From assembly GCF_002115805.1 (NCBI RefSeq), contig NZ_JFKC01000014.1, positions 28,404 through 92,403 of the forward strand: 64,000 nt of DNA. The letters are read 5' to 3'. How positions within the stretch are numbered: the first letter of the stretch is position 1; every line of letters begins with the position of its first letter. This DNA comes from Marivita geojedonensis. Lineage in GTDB: Bacteria; Pseudomonadota; Alphaproteobacteria; Rhodobacterales; Rhodobacteraceae. Of this stretch, positions 27,023-35,860 are shown one piece after another. A program made the translations under genes and the position numbers. The notes under the pieces are model-generated. The model made no database searches. It was not told the origin of the DNA and saw only the letters and a program-made list of their open reading frames with translations.

Positions 27023-27457
27023 TCAATGCCCCATGATCATGCCTTCCAGCGCGTTGCGCTCCATTGCCAGTTCGTTGAGCCGCGCCTTGACCACGTCGCC
27101 CAGTGTCACCAGACCGACCATCTTGCCGTCCTCGACCACCGGCATGTGGCGGAACCGGCCTTCAGTCATCTTGCCAAGAATTTCATCCGCGTCGTCATTG
27201 CGGCCACAGGTGACAAGCTGCGATGTCATATAGCTGTCCACCGTGTCCGACAGGCAGGTTGCGCCGCGATTGGCCAGTTCGCGCACGATGTCGCGTTCGG
27301 AAAGAATTCCCAGGGCGGATTCACCGTCATTCGACACAACCACTGTCCCGATGCGCTTTTCCGCAAGGATCTTGGCGGCTTCAGAGATCGTGGTCCCGGA
27401 TTTCACGGTCACAACGGCGTCCGTCGCCTTGCTTTTCAGAATGTGGTGAACTTGCAT
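27023..27457 (-). CDS. CBS-domain protein
   Basis: A 144-residue protein that consists of two CBS motifs (about residues 10-65, GTTISEAAKILAEKRIGTVVV, and 77-132, DDADEILGKMTEGRFRHMPVV), the usual adenine-nucleotide-binding pair. No enzyme domain is attached. The ligand and partner are not evident; coaD is 81 bases downstream on the same strand. Confidence 0.9.
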   Translation of the reverse strand: MQVHHILKSKATDAVVTVKSGTTISEAAKILAEKRIGTVVVSNDGESALGILSERDIVRELANRGATCLSDTVDSYMTSQLVTCGRNDDADEILGKMTEGRFRHMPVVEDGKMVGLVTLGDVVKARLNELAMERNALEGMIMGH

Positions 27458-27511
27458 GGTCTCTCCTCCGGTCCCTGTTCCCTTTCAGCGTCCCCACTGT
27501 CCCCGGTTCTG

Positions 27512-28414
27512 TCAAGTGTTTGAAAGTAGCGACTCCAATCGCGCGACCTCTGCGCGGACGCCCTGCACCAGTGCCGCGGCAAACCGCGTGATCCGATCAA
27601 GGCGTCGGTCCTCGGCATGGCGGACAAGGTAAAAGCTGCGGGTGAAGGACAAGGCGTCTGTCAGAACCCGCGTCACACCCGGCGCAAAGGGCAGCGCGAA
27701 GTCATGTGCAATGCCGATGCCGCCATGATGTCGCAGCAGGTGAACCTGAACCGACGCGGAGTTCGACGCCAGTGCCACGCGGTCCAGACCCAGGTCGCTG
27801 AGATAATCCAGTTCCTTGTCGAAAATCATGTCCGGGATGTAGCCGACGATCCGGTGATCCCGCAGATCTGCGACAGACGTGAGCGGAGGTCGCGTGGACA
27901 GGTAGGTTTTGCTGGCCGCGAGGTGGAGTTTGTAATCGGTGATGCGCTGATAGGACAGGCGCGATGCAGTGGGTGGGCTGACGGTGATCGCCATGTCCGC
28001 CTCGCGCCGCGACAGGTTCACAACGCGCGGCAAGGCCACGATCTGCAGATCGAGATCGGGATTCGCCTTGGAGAGATCGGCAAACACCCGCGGCAGCACG
28101 AAATTCGCGCAGCCATCCGGCGCGCCAATACGGATCTGTCCGGTCAGGGTTCCCGCCTCGCCGGTGAGGACGGATTGCGCACCCTGCATCGCCTGTTCGG
28201 CGCGTTCGGCGTGGTCGATCAGGCGGGTGCCTGCCTCGGTCAGGGTGTATCCCTGAGGCCCTTTGACGAACAACGCCTGTCCCAGCGACTCTTCCAGCCG
28301 GGCCACCCGTCGTCCGACGGTGGCCGGATCCATGCGCAGCGCCCTGCCCGCGCCGGACAGCGTGTCGTGGCGCGCGACAGACAGGAAAATACGCAGGTCA
28401 TCCCAGCTTTGCAC
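27512..28414 (-). CDS. LysR family transcriptional regulator, divergent from mmsA
   Basis: An N-terminal winged HTH (residues about 3-62; DDLRIFLSVARHDTLSGAGRAL) and a C-terminal periplasmic-binding-like effector domain (from about 85, GQIRIGAPDGCANFVLPR). I chose GTG at 28414 (AAAGG seven bases upstream), giving (M)QSWDDLRIFL; a TTG at 28438 would add eight residues but has no ribosome-binding site. Divergence from mmsA suggests it controls that operon. Confidence 0.85.
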   Translation of the reverse strand: MQSWDDLRIFLSVARHDTLSGAGRALRMDPATVGRRVARLEESLGQALFVKGPQGYTLTEAGTRLIDHAERAEQAMQGAQSVLTGEAGTLTGQIRIGAPDGCANFVLPRVFADLSKANPDLDLQIVALPRVVNLSRREADMAITVSPPTASRLSYQRITDYKLHLAASKTYLSTRPPLTSVADLRDHRIVGYIPDMIFDKELDYLSDLGLDRVALASNSASVQVHLLRHHGGIGIAHDFALPFAPGVTRVLTDALSFTRSFYLVRHAEDRRLDRITRFAAALVQGVRAEVARLESLLSNT

Positions 28415-28426
28415 GTCCAAACCTTT

Positions 28427-28480
28427 GCATTTTTGCAAAACCCATTTGGGATATTGCCTCTTTGATCAGCATTTTTGCAA
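28427..28480. promoter_or_regulatory. two identical GCATTTTTGCAA sites, 42 bp apart
   Basis: GCATTTTTGCAA occurs at 28427-28438 and again at 28469-28480 in the same orientation, 42 bp (four helical turns) apart, in the gap between the LysR gene and mmsA. Each is itself near-palindromic (TTGCA / TGCAA). A good candidate operator pair for the divergent regulator. Confidence 0.6.
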
Positions 28481-28515
28481 GACTAAGATGCCGCCAACCA
28501 GACGAGGAGGATTCC

Positions 28516-30015
28516 ATGCAAGAGTTGACCCATTACATTGGCGGCGAGCACGTCAAAGGCACGTCGGGACGTTTCGCGGACGTCTACAACCCCGCAACCG
28601 GCGAAGTGCAGGCGAAGGTGCCGCTGGCTTCGACCGACGAGATCGCCAAGGCGGTCGAGATTGCAGCCAAGGCCCAGCCCGCATGGGCCGCCACCAACCC
28701 GCAGCGCCGCGCACGTGTGATGATGGCTTTTGTCGGCCTGCTGAACCGCGACATGGACAAGCTGGCCGAGGCGCTGAGCCGCGAGCACGGCAAGACCCTG
28801 CCGGACGCCAAGGGCGACGTGCAGCGTGGTCTGGAAGTGGTCGAGTACTGCATCGGCGCGCCGGAACTGCTCAAGGGTGAATACACCGACAGCGCGGGTC
28901 CCGGCATCGACATGTATTCGATGAAGCAACCGCTGGGCGTGACAGCGGGCATCACCCCGTTCAACTTCCCGGCGATGATCCCGATGTGGATGTTTGCCCC
29001 GGCCCTGGCCTGCGGCAACGCGTTCATCCTCAAGCCGTCCGAGCGCGACCCGTCGGTGCCGCTGATGCTGGCGGAGCTGATGGAAGAAGCCGGTCTGCCC
29101 AGAGGTGTCCTGCAGGTTGTCAACGGCGACAAGGAAGCCGTGGACGCGCTGCTGCATCATCCGGTGATCCAGAGCATCGGCTTTGTTGGCTCGACCCCGA
29201 TCGCGGAATACATCTACGGAACCGGCTGCGCCAACGGCAAGCGCGTGCAGTGTTTCGGTGGTGCCAAGAACCACATGATCATCATGCCGGATGCCGACAT
29301 GGATCAGGCCGCCGACGCGCTGATCGGTGCGGGCTACGGTGCTGCGGGCGAACGCTGCATGGCGATTTCAGTGGCCGTTCCGGTGGGTGATGAAACTGCC
29401 GACCGCCTGATCGAAAAGCTGGTGCCCCGCATCGAAAAGCTGAAGGTCGGACCCTATACAGCCGGCGATGACGTGGATTACGGCCCCGTCGTGACCGCAG
29501 CCGCCAAGCAGAACATCCTTGGCCTGATCCAGTCGGGCGTCGATCAGGGTGCAGAACTGGTGGTCGATGGCCGCGACTTCAGCCTTCAGGGCTATGAAGA
29601 CGGGTTCTTCGTCGGTCCGCATCTTTTCGACCGCGTCACACCGGACATGGACATCTACAAGAAAGAGATCTTCGGCCCGGTTCTGTCGACCGTGCGCGCA
29701 GGCTCGTACGAGGAAGCCATCAAACTGGCGATGGACCACGAATACGGCAACGGCACCGCGATCTTTACCCGCGATGGCGATGCGGCGCGTGATTTCGCCA
29801 ACCGGATCAACATTGGCATGGTGGGCATCAACGTTCCGATCCCGGTGCCGCTGGCCTATCACACGTTTGGCGGATGGAAGAAATCGGTCTTCGGCGATCT
29901 GAACCAGCACGGGCCCGACGCCTTCAAGTTCTACACCCGCACCAAGACGGTCACATCGCGCTGGCCATCGGGGATCAAGGAAGGCGGCGAGTTCAACTTC
30001 AAGGCAATGGATTGA
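28516..30015 (+). CDS. mmsA: CoA-acylating methylmalonate-semialdehyde dehydrogenase
   Basis: A 499-residue aldehyde dehydrogenase of the MmsA family. It converts (methyl)malonate semialdehyde to propionyl-CoA or acetyl-CoA at the end of valine catabolism. The catalytic Cys281 is in GERCMAIS, and the QCFGGAKNHMIIMPDAD segment precedes it, as in MmsA. GAGGAGG lies upstream of the ATG at 28516. Terminated by a strong hairpin; other valine genes lie at 32559-35718. Confidence 0.95.
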   Translation: MQELTHYIGGEHVKGTSGRFADVYNPATGEVQAKVPLASTDEIAKAVEIAAKAQPAWAATNPQRRARVMMAFVGLLNRDMDKLAEALSREHGKTLPDAKGDVQRGLEVVEYCIGAPELLKGEYTDSAGPGIDMYSMKQPLGVTAGITPFNFPAMIPMWMFAPALACGNAFILKPSERDPSVPLMLAELMEEAGLPRGVLQVVNGDKEAVDALLHHPVIQSIGFVGSTPIAEYIYGTGCANGKRVQCFGGAKNHMIIMPDADMDQAADALIGAGYGAAGERCMAISVAVPVGDETADRLIEKLVPRIEKLKVGPYTAGDDVDYGPVVTAAAKQNILGLIQSGVDQGAELVVDGRDFSLQGYEDGFFVGPHLFDRVTPDMDIYKKEIFGPVLSTVRAGSYEEAIKLAMDHEYGNGTAIFTRDGDAARDFANRINIGMVGINVPIPVPLAYHTFGGWKKSVFGDLNQHGPDAFKFYTRTKTVTSRWPSGIKEGGEFNFKAMD

Positions 30016-30035
30016 TTTTCATTGCAATTTACGAG

Positions 30036-30063
30036 ATAAGGGGCGGAGCAATCCGCCCCTTAT
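30036..30063 (+). terminator. terminator after mmsA
   Basis: Perfect 12-bp stem ATAAGGGGCGGA / TCCGCCCCTTAT, loop GCAA, followed by GTGTTTA. Confidence 0.85.
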
Positions 30064-30074
30064 GTGTTTAGCCC

Positions 30075-30506
30075 GTGCCTGTCACAGCCCAGATCATCCC
30101 GGACCACAACCTCGTCTACGTGCGCTACACCGGCGCCATGCTGGTCAGCGAAACCGCTGAGGCTCTGGCAGAGTTCGCCAAACATCCTCTGGCCGGCCCC
30201 GGCCTCAGGCATCTGGTGGATCTGACGCGCCTGACGGATATCGACCGCGATTACGCAAAATTCATGGAGTTGCAGGCAACCAAGCTGGAAACGATGTCCG
30301 GTCATGGCATCGAAACCTTCATGGTCTACTACGCAACGACCCCCATCGGCCTTCAGGCGGCCAATCTGGGCAAGAACGGCTGGACCCCGGAAAGCGGCGT
30401 GGTCGCGATTGTCCTCGAGGACGAGGAACACGCTTTGCATGCCTTGGGTGTCCCGTATGCCAGTATCGAGACAATGCTTGCCCGCGTCGACGCGCAGAAC
30501 GTCTGA
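30075..30506 (+). CDS. conserved hypothetical protein (143 aa)
   Basis: A 143-residue soluble protein with alternating strands and helices (HNLVYVRYTGAMLVSETAEAL, LRHLVDLTRLTDIDRDYAKF), reminiscent of SpoIIAA/STAS-like small domains. No catalytic motif. The GTG at 30075 is only 11 bases after the terminator and lacks a ribosome-binding site, so the true start is uncertain; an ATG at 30138 is possible. Convergent with the lipase gene. Confidence 0.65.
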   Translation: MPVTAQIIPDHNLVYVRYTGAMLVSETAEALAEFAKHPLAGPGLRHLVDLTRLTDIDRDYAKFMELQATKLETMSGHGIETFMVYYATTPIGLQAANLGKNGWTPESGVVAIVLEDEEHALHALGVPYASIETMLARVDAQNV

Positions 30507-30518
30507 CGGCGCTCTGGC

Positions 30519-31196
30519 CTAACCCGGAAAGGTCAGGTTTCCGGATGACACGCTGCCAAGAACCGAGATCATCGTCGCAATTCCGTGTGCGGTCAGCGGG
30601 TTGGCCGTGCCCGCTGGCAGGGTGATGACGTCACCGTAATGCACCCCGGTGGCGCTGACGATATCGGTGCTGAGCCGGTAATTCTTGCCATTGGCAATGG
30701 AAAAGGCCGACTGCATGTCGCGCATGGCCTGCCTCGGGTTCGTGATGGCGCTGGCCACCGCCCCGGCGGCGCGGGCCTGAACGGCGAGGTAATTTGCCTG
30801 CCAGATGTTGCGAGACGCGACAAGCGCCACACCCGGCGCGTTGAACGTGACAAAGGGCAACCCCATCCGCGACCCCACGACCTGCGCCACTGCACCGCCC
30901 AGCGAATGGCCGGTCACGTAGACCTGTCCGTGATTGCCAGCGCCTGCAGCGACGGCCTCTCCGATGGGATACATGGCGGTGTTCATGCCGAACGTCAGTT
31001 GTGCGTCTTCAACAAGGTCTGACGGGTTGTCGGTGCCGCGGAAGGCCACGATGAACACATTGCCATCGGTATAGATCACGGATCGGAGGCCTGAATTCGG
31101 CTCGTATAACGGTGTGGCGGCGGTCCAGCGCGGTACGGTCGGTACTGGGTCATAGGCCCCGCTCGACATCAGGGCAAAGTCGGAAATGGTCGGCAT
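30519..31196 (-). CDS. lipase family (class 3-like) protein
   Basis: A 225-residue alpha/beta-hydrolase with the nucleophile elbow GHSLGG (about residue 98) and upstream FIVAFRGTDNPSD, typical of class 3 lipases. No signal peptide is obvious (MPTISDFALMSSGAYDPVP). ATG at 31196 is used; 11 residues upstream are not family-like. Substrate unknown. It runs opposite to its neighbours. Confidence 0.82.
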   Translation of the reverse strand: MPTISDFALMSSGAYDPVPTVPRWTAATPLYEPNSGLRSVIYTDGNVFIVAFRGTDNPSDLVEDAQLTFGMNTAMYPIGEAVAAGAGNHGQVYVTGHSLGGAVAQVVGSRMGLPFVTFNAPGVALVASRNIWQANYLAVQARAAGAVASAITNPRQAMRDMQSAFSIANGKNYRLSTDIVSATGVHYGDVITLPAGTANPLTAHGIATMISVLGSVSSGNLTFPG

Positions 31197-31354
31197 GAAA
31201 TAAAGTCCAAGCTGTCTGTAATGCGACAACCCTACCCGCTCTGCAGAAAAAATGGACTCTTTTCTGTCTCCCCCGATGCGAGATGCCGCAGGAACAGGTT
31301 TTGCTTTTTGCGAACAGTCGGGTCATTTTGCCTGAAGGGAGACGGGAGGGCGCG

Positions 31355-32482
31355 ATGCAGGAACCTGAATTCACCATTGGCATCGAAGAGGAATATCTTC
31401 TTGTCGATCTGGACAGCCTTGCACTGGCTGAAGCGCCCGAAGGCCTGATGGATGCCTGCGCGGCAGAGCTCGAAAAACAGGTCAGCCCGGAGTTTCTGCA
31501 ATGCCAGATAGAAATCGGCACCAAGGTCTGCGCCGACATCGACGAGGCGCGCGATGACCTGAAGCGCCTGCGCAGTACCGTTGCGCGCTGTGCGAAGGCC
31601 TACAACCTTGCCCCGATCGCCGCGTCCTGCCATCCGTTCGGCGACTGGAAAAGCCAGCACCACACCGACAAGGACCGGTACAACGATCTTCAGGATGCGC
31701 TGGGCGGCGTGGTGCGCCGGATGCTGATCTGCGGGATGCATGTGCATGTCGGCCTCGGAGATGACGCGCTGCGGGCGGATCTGATGGGACAGATGGCCTA
31801 TTTCCTGCCGCACCTTCTGGCGCTCAGCACCTCTTCGCCATTCTGGCAGGGCGAAGATACCGGACTGGCGTCATACCGGATTTCAGTGTTCGACAACCTG
31901 CCCCGTACGGGGCTGCCGCCGACCTTCGACAACTGGTCGGAATATGAACGCTCGGTTCAGGTTCTGGTCGATCTGGGCGTGATCGAGGACAGCTCGAAGA
32001 TCTGGTGGGATCTGCGCCCGTCGCACGCGTTCCCGACCCTTGAGACACGCATCATGGATGTGCAGCCGCGGCTTGAGGATGCTCTGACCCTCGCCGCGAT
32101 CAACCAGTGCCTGATGCGGATGCTGTGGCGGCTGCGGATCCGCAACCAGCGCTGGCGCCGGTACGACCCGTTCTTGATCGGCGAAAACCGCTGGCGGGCG
32201 CAACGCTATGGCGTGACCGATGGCCTGATCGATTTCGGGCGGGGTGAGATTGTGCCGATGGCCGAACTGACCGAGGAACTGGTCGAACTGGTTGAACAGG
32301 ATGCCGGCATCCTGCGCTGCCTGCGCGAGTTGGAAAACACCCGCGATATCGTGCTGTCCGGCAATGCCACCGTCCGCCAGCGCGAGGTCGTGGACGCGGC
32401 CAAAGCGGCTGGTAAGGATACGGACGCCCAGATGCAGGCGGTGGTCAGCCATTTGATCGATGCGTTTCACGACGGTCTTTGA
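31355..32482 (+). CDS. ybdK: carboxylate-amine ligase, YbdK/GCS2 family
   Basis: A 375-residue GCS2-family ATP-dependent ligase of the YbdK type. The N-terminal [12 protein letters not shown] and the CGMHVHVGL stretch are diagnostic, as is [17 protein letters not shown]. Members show weak glutamate-cysteine ligase activity, but the true role is often unknown. GGGAGG lies upstream of the ATG. It sits inside the valine-catabolism neighbourhood but has no clear link to it. Confidence 0.88.
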   Translation: MQEPEFTIGIEEEYLLVDLDSLALAEAPEGLMDACAAELEKQVSPEFLQCQIEIGTKVCADIDEARDDLKRLRSTVARCAKAYNLAPIAASCHPFGDWKSQHHTDKDRYNDLQDALGGVVRRMLICGMHVHVGLGDDALRADLMGQMAYFLPHLLALSTSSPFWQGEDTGLASYRISVFDNLPRTGLPPTFDNWSEYERSVQVLVDLGVIEDSSKIWWDLRPSHAFPTLETRIMDVQPRLEDALTLAAINQCLMRMLWRLRIRNQRWRRYDPFLIGENRWRAQRYGVTDGLIDFGRGEIVPMAELTEELVELVEQDAGILRCLRELENTRDIVLSGNATVRQREVVDAAKAAGKDTDAQMQAVVSHLIDAFHDGL

Positions 32483-32511
32483 CCTCTTGCAAAAGTCCTG
32501 AAACAGTTAGC

Positions 32512-32531
32512 AATTAAACACTCGTTCAATT
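32512..32531. promoter_or_regulatory. inverted repeat upstream of acyl-CoA dehydrogenase
   Basis: AATTAAAC-ACTC-GTTCAATT, arms of eight with one mismatch, 27 bases before the start codon. Spacing and position fit a repressor operator (TetR-like in size). No regulator gene adjoins it. Confidence 0.45.
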
Positions 32532-32558
32532 CACGCATCCAAGGGGAGGAACGGCGCA

Positions 32559-33698
32559 ATGGATTTTGCCCTGACGGAAGAACAGTCCGCGATTTTCGAC
32601 ATGGCCCATGCCTTCGGGCAGGAGCATATTGCGCCTTTTGCCCGCGACTGGGAGGCCCAGGGCACCATTCCGAAAGAGCTGTGGCCTCAGTTGGGCGAGC
32701 TGGGCTTCGCGGGGCTTTATGTGTCCGAAGACAGCGGCGGATCCGGATTGACCCGTCTGGACGCAACACTGGTATTCGAAGCATTGTCGATGGCCTGCCC
32801 GTCGGTGGCGGCCTTCCTGTCGATCCACAACATGTGCGCCAAGATGATCGACACTTTCGCCAGCGACGACATGAAGGCGCGGGTGCTGCCCAAGGCGATG
32901 ACCATGGAAACCGTGCTCAGCTACTGCCTGACGGAACCGGGCAGCGGGTCGGACGCGGCCGCGCTGAAAACCCGCGCTGAACGGACAAATGAAGGCTATA
33001 CGCTCAACGGCACGAAGGCGTTCATCTCGGGCGGCGGTTATTCGGATCTCTATGTTGCCATGGTCCGCACCGGGGAAGACGGGCCAAAGGGCGTCTCCAC
33101 CGTTCTGATCGAGGACGGCACGCCGGGCCTGAGCTTTGGCGGGCTTGAGGACAAGATGGGCTGGCGGTCGCAACCGACCCGTCAGGTGCAGTTCGACGAT
33201 TGCAAAATTCCGACCGAAAACCTTCTCGGCGAGGAAGGCCGGGGGTTCAAATACGCGATGGCCGGTCTGGATGGCGGGCGGCTCAACATCGCGGCCTGCT
33301 CGCTGGGCGCCGCCCAGACGGGTCTCGACAACACGCTGGCCTACATGGCCGAACGCAAGGCCTTCGGCAAATCCATCGACCAGTTCCAGGCGCTTCAGTT
33401 CCGTCTGGCCGATATGGAGATCGAATTGCAGGCCGCACGCACCTTCCTGCGTCAGGCGGCATGGAAGCTCGACACCGGCGCGCCGGATGCCACGAAGTTC
33501 TGCGCCATGGCCAAGAAATTCGTCACCGAAACCGGCAGCAGGGTCGTCGATCAATGCCTGCAACTGCATGGCGGCTATGGCTACCTCGCCGATTACGGGA
33601 TTGAAAAACTGGTCCGCGACCTGCGGGTTCACCAGATCCTCGAAGGCACCAACGAGATCATGCGCCTGATCGTGGCGCGGCAGATGCTGGCCAGGTGA
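32559..33698 (+). CDS. acyl-CoA dehydrogenase, probable isobutyryl-CoA dehydrogenase
   Basis: A 379-residue flavin acyl-CoA dehydrogenase. It shows the SYCLTEPGSGSDAA flavin loop near residue 125 and the C-terminal HQILEGTNEIMRLIVARQ with Glu362. Its position beside the 3-hydroxyisobutyryl-CoA hydrolase/HIBADH gene and near mmsA makes isobutyryl-CoA, the valine intermediate, the likely substrate; this is inferred. AAGGGGAGG lies upstream. Confidence 0.9.
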   Translation: MDFALTEEQSAIFDMAHAFGQEHIAPFARDWEAQGTIPKELWPQLGELGFAGLYVSEDSGGSGLTRLDATLVFEALSMACPSVAAFLSIHNMCAKMIDTFASDDMKARVLPKAMTMETVLSYCLTEPGSGSDAAALKTRAERTNEGYTLNGTKAFISGGGYSDLYVAMVRTGEDGPKGVSTVLIEDGTPGLSFGGLEDKMGWRSQPTRQVQFDDCKIPTENLLGEEGRGFKYAMAGLDGGRLNIAACSLGAAQTGLDNTLAYMAERKAFGKSIDQFQALQFRLADMEIELQAARTFLRQAAWKLDTGAPDATKFCAMAKKFVTETGSRVVDQCLQLHGGYGYLADYGIEKLVRDLRVHQILEGTNEIMRLIVARQMLAR

Positions 33699-33712
33699 CA
33701 CCCGTCCTGGCT

Positions 33713-33780
33713 TCTCTGTTTTCCAAATACCTCGGGGGTGAGGCCCGCAGGGCCGAGGGGGCAGAGCCCCCTGCCCCCTA
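33713..33780. repeat. Rhodobacteraceae-type intergenic repeat
   Basis: CTGTTTTCCAAATACCTCGG is followed by two hairpins: GGCCCGCAGGGCC-like, and GGGGGCAGAGCCCCC. I recognise the CCAAATA-(C)TC-GGGGG...GGGGGCAGAGCCCCC pattern as a common dispersed element in Rhodobacteraceae. Only this copy is seen in the window. It separates two valine genes read in the same direction. Confidence 0.75.
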
Positions 33781-33798
33781 AATCACAGGCACCGACCC

Positions 33799-35718
33799 AT
33801 GACCGATATCCATATCCGCAAAGACGGCCACGCAGGCCGCATCACGCTCAACCGTCCGAAGGCACTCAATGCGCTGACATACGACATGTGCCTGTCCCTC
33901 GAAGAGGCGCTCTGGACATGGCGTGACGATCCGACGGTCAAGCTGGTGCTCATCGATGCCGAGGGGGAAAAGGCATTCTGCGCAGGCGGCGACATTGCGC
34001 AGATGTACGCCACAGGCAAGGCGGGTGATTTCGCCTATGGACAGCAATTCTGGCGCGACGAATACCGTATGAATGCGCTGATCGCCGAATACCCGAAACC
34101 GGTTGTCAGTTTCCTGCAGGGGTTCACCATGGGCGGCGGCGTGGGCGTCGGCTGTCACGGGTCACACCGGGTTGTCGGGGACAGCAGCCGGATTGCGATG
34201 CCGGAATGCGGCATCGGGTTGATCCCGGATGTCGGCGGATCGTTCCTGCTGGCGCGTGCGCCGGGACGTTTGGGAGAATACCTTGGCCTGACCGCAGATC
34301 GCATGGGACCGGGTGATGCCATCCATGCCGGGTTTGCGAACCTCTATCTGCCGGAAGACCGATGGGAGGGGGTCAAGGCCGCTCTGTGTACCGACGGCAA
34401 TGTAGCTGCACTGACCACGGCGGCTCTGTCCGCGCCGGATGCGCCGCTTGCGGCAGAACAAGGCGAGATCGACCGCCTGTTCGCCGGAGAAGCACTGCGC
34501 GATATCCTCAATGCGCTGAAGTCCGACGGCGGCACATTTGCCGAAGCCGCCCTTGGCAAGCTGACGCGCAATGCCCCCCTTTCGATGGCCTGCACAGTCG
34601 AGATCCTGCATCGGCTGCGCACGGGAACGCTGAACATCCGCAAGGCGCTCGATCTGGAATACCGCTTCACATCGCGCGCGATGGAGCGTGGCGATTTCAT
34701 CGAAGGCATCCGCGCGGCGATCATCGACAAAGACAAATCGCCAAAATGGACGCATGATCCCGACGGGGTGCCGACTGCGGATATGGCCGCGATGCTGCGC
34801 CCGGTCACCGGCGAAAAACTGTCATTCGAGAAGAGGACTCACGGGATGAAAATCGGATTTATCGGACTGGGCAACATGGGCGCGCCGATGGCGGAGAACC
34901 TTGCCAAGGCGGGCCATCACGTGACCGGCTTTGACATGGCAACGGTCACGGTCAACGGCGTCTCGAATGCCAGAAGCGCAGTCGACGCAGCCAGCGACGC
35001 CGATGTGGTCGTCACCATGCTGCCAAACGGGGACATCCTGAAATCCGTCGCCGCACAGGTGATCCCGGTGATGCGCAAAGGGGCGGTTCTACTGGACTGC
35101 TCGACCGTCGATGTGGACAGCGCACGCCGCGTGGCGACCGATGCCGAAGCCGCAGGGCTTCTGCCGCTGGATGCGCCGGTCTCGGGCGGAATCGGCGGCG
35201 CGGCGGCGGGCACACTGACGTTCATGGTTGGCGGATCCGAGGAAGCCTATCGGAAAGCCCTGCCGCTTTTCGAGATAATGGGGCAGAAATCTGTCCATTG
35301 TGGCGCATCCGGAAACGGTCAGGCCGCGAAAATCTGCAACAACATGATCCTTGGCGTGACGATGATCGCAACCTGTGAAGCCTTTGCGCTGGCGGACAAG
35401 CTCGGCCTCGACCGGCAAGCGATGTTCGATGTGGTCAGCACCTCATCGGGCTACAGCTGGTCGATGAACGCCTATTGCCCTGCCCCCGGCATTGGCCCGC
35501 AAAGCCCTGCGGACAATGGCTACAAACCGGGTTTTGCCGCCGATCTGATGCTCAAGGACCTTCGATTGAGCCAGCAGGCCGCCGAGGCGAGCGACGCCGA
35601 TACGCCATTGGGCCAGGCCGCCACAGAGCTCTACCGGCAGTTCGTTGAGGACGAGGACGGCACAGGGCGGGACTTCTCTGCCATGCTTCCCCGGTTCGAG
35701 AAACGCGGACGCAGCTAG
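33799..35718 (+). CDS. fused 3-hydroxyisobutyryl-CoA hydrolase and 3-hydroxyisobutyrate dehydrogenase
   Basis: One frame of 639 residues. Residues 1-349 are the crotonase-fold hydrolase (FCAGGDIAQM near 60, Glu136 in MPECGIGLIPDVGG), which releases 3-hydroxyisobutyrate. Residues 350-639 are a complete HIBADH (GFIGLGNMGAPMAENL, catalytic Lys511 in AAKICNN), which oxidises it to methylmalonate semialdehyde for MmsA. In relatives these are usually two adjacent genes. The linker (EKRTHG) encodes an AGAGGA, and an ATG at 34846 is where mmsB would normally start. A single base change from GAG could have removed a stop, so the second protein may also be made alone. Confidence 0.9.
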   Translation: MTDIHIRKDGHAGRITLNRPKALNALTYDMCLSLEEALWTWRDDPTVKLVLIDAEGEKAFCAGGDIAQMYATGKAGDFAYGQQFWRDEYRMNALIAEYPKPVVSFLQGFTMGGGVGVGCHGSHRVVGDSSRIAMPECGIGLIPDVGGSFLLARAPGRLGEYLGLTADRMGPGDAIHAGFANLYLPEDRWEGVKAALCTDGNVAALTTAALSAPDAPLAAEQGEIDRLFAGEALRDILNALKSDGGTFAEAALGKLTRNAPLSMACTVEILHRLRTGTLNIRKALDLEYRFTSRAMERGDFIEGIRAAIIDKDKSPKWTHDPDGVPTADMAAMLRPVTGEKLSFEKRTHGMKIGFIGLGNMGAPMAENLAKAGHHVTGFDMATVTVNGVSNARSAVDAASDADVVVTMLPNGDILKSVAAQVIPVMRKGAVLLDCSTVDVDSARRVATDAEAAGLLPLDAPVSGGIGGAAAGTLTFMVGGSEEAYRKALPLFEIMGQKSVHCGASGNGQAAKICNNMILGVTMIATCEAFALADKLGLDRQAMFDVVSTSSGYSWSMNAYCPAPGIGPQSPADNGYKPGFAADLMLKDLRLSQQAAEASDADTPLGQAATELYRQFVEDEDGTGRDFSAMLPRFEKRGRS

Positions 35719-35820
35719 GCCCTGCCCCGCCACAATTGAGGCCTCTCCGGCGACAATCCGGGACAAAGAACCTCAAAGTTAACTCAATTGCTACAAATAA
35801 CCGCCGCCTTGCCCGGGCAA

Positions 35821-35840
35821 AACCAATGTCAGAATTGGTT
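35821..35840. promoter_or_regulatory. inverted repeat upstream of the Hint-domain gene
   Basis: AACCAAT-GTCAGA-ATTGGTT, 7-bp perfect arms, ending 20 bases before the start codon. May be an operator or a 5' UTR hairpin near the ribosome-binding site. Confidence 0.5.
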
Positions 35841-35860
35841 AACGGTCAGGCGGCGCTTCG

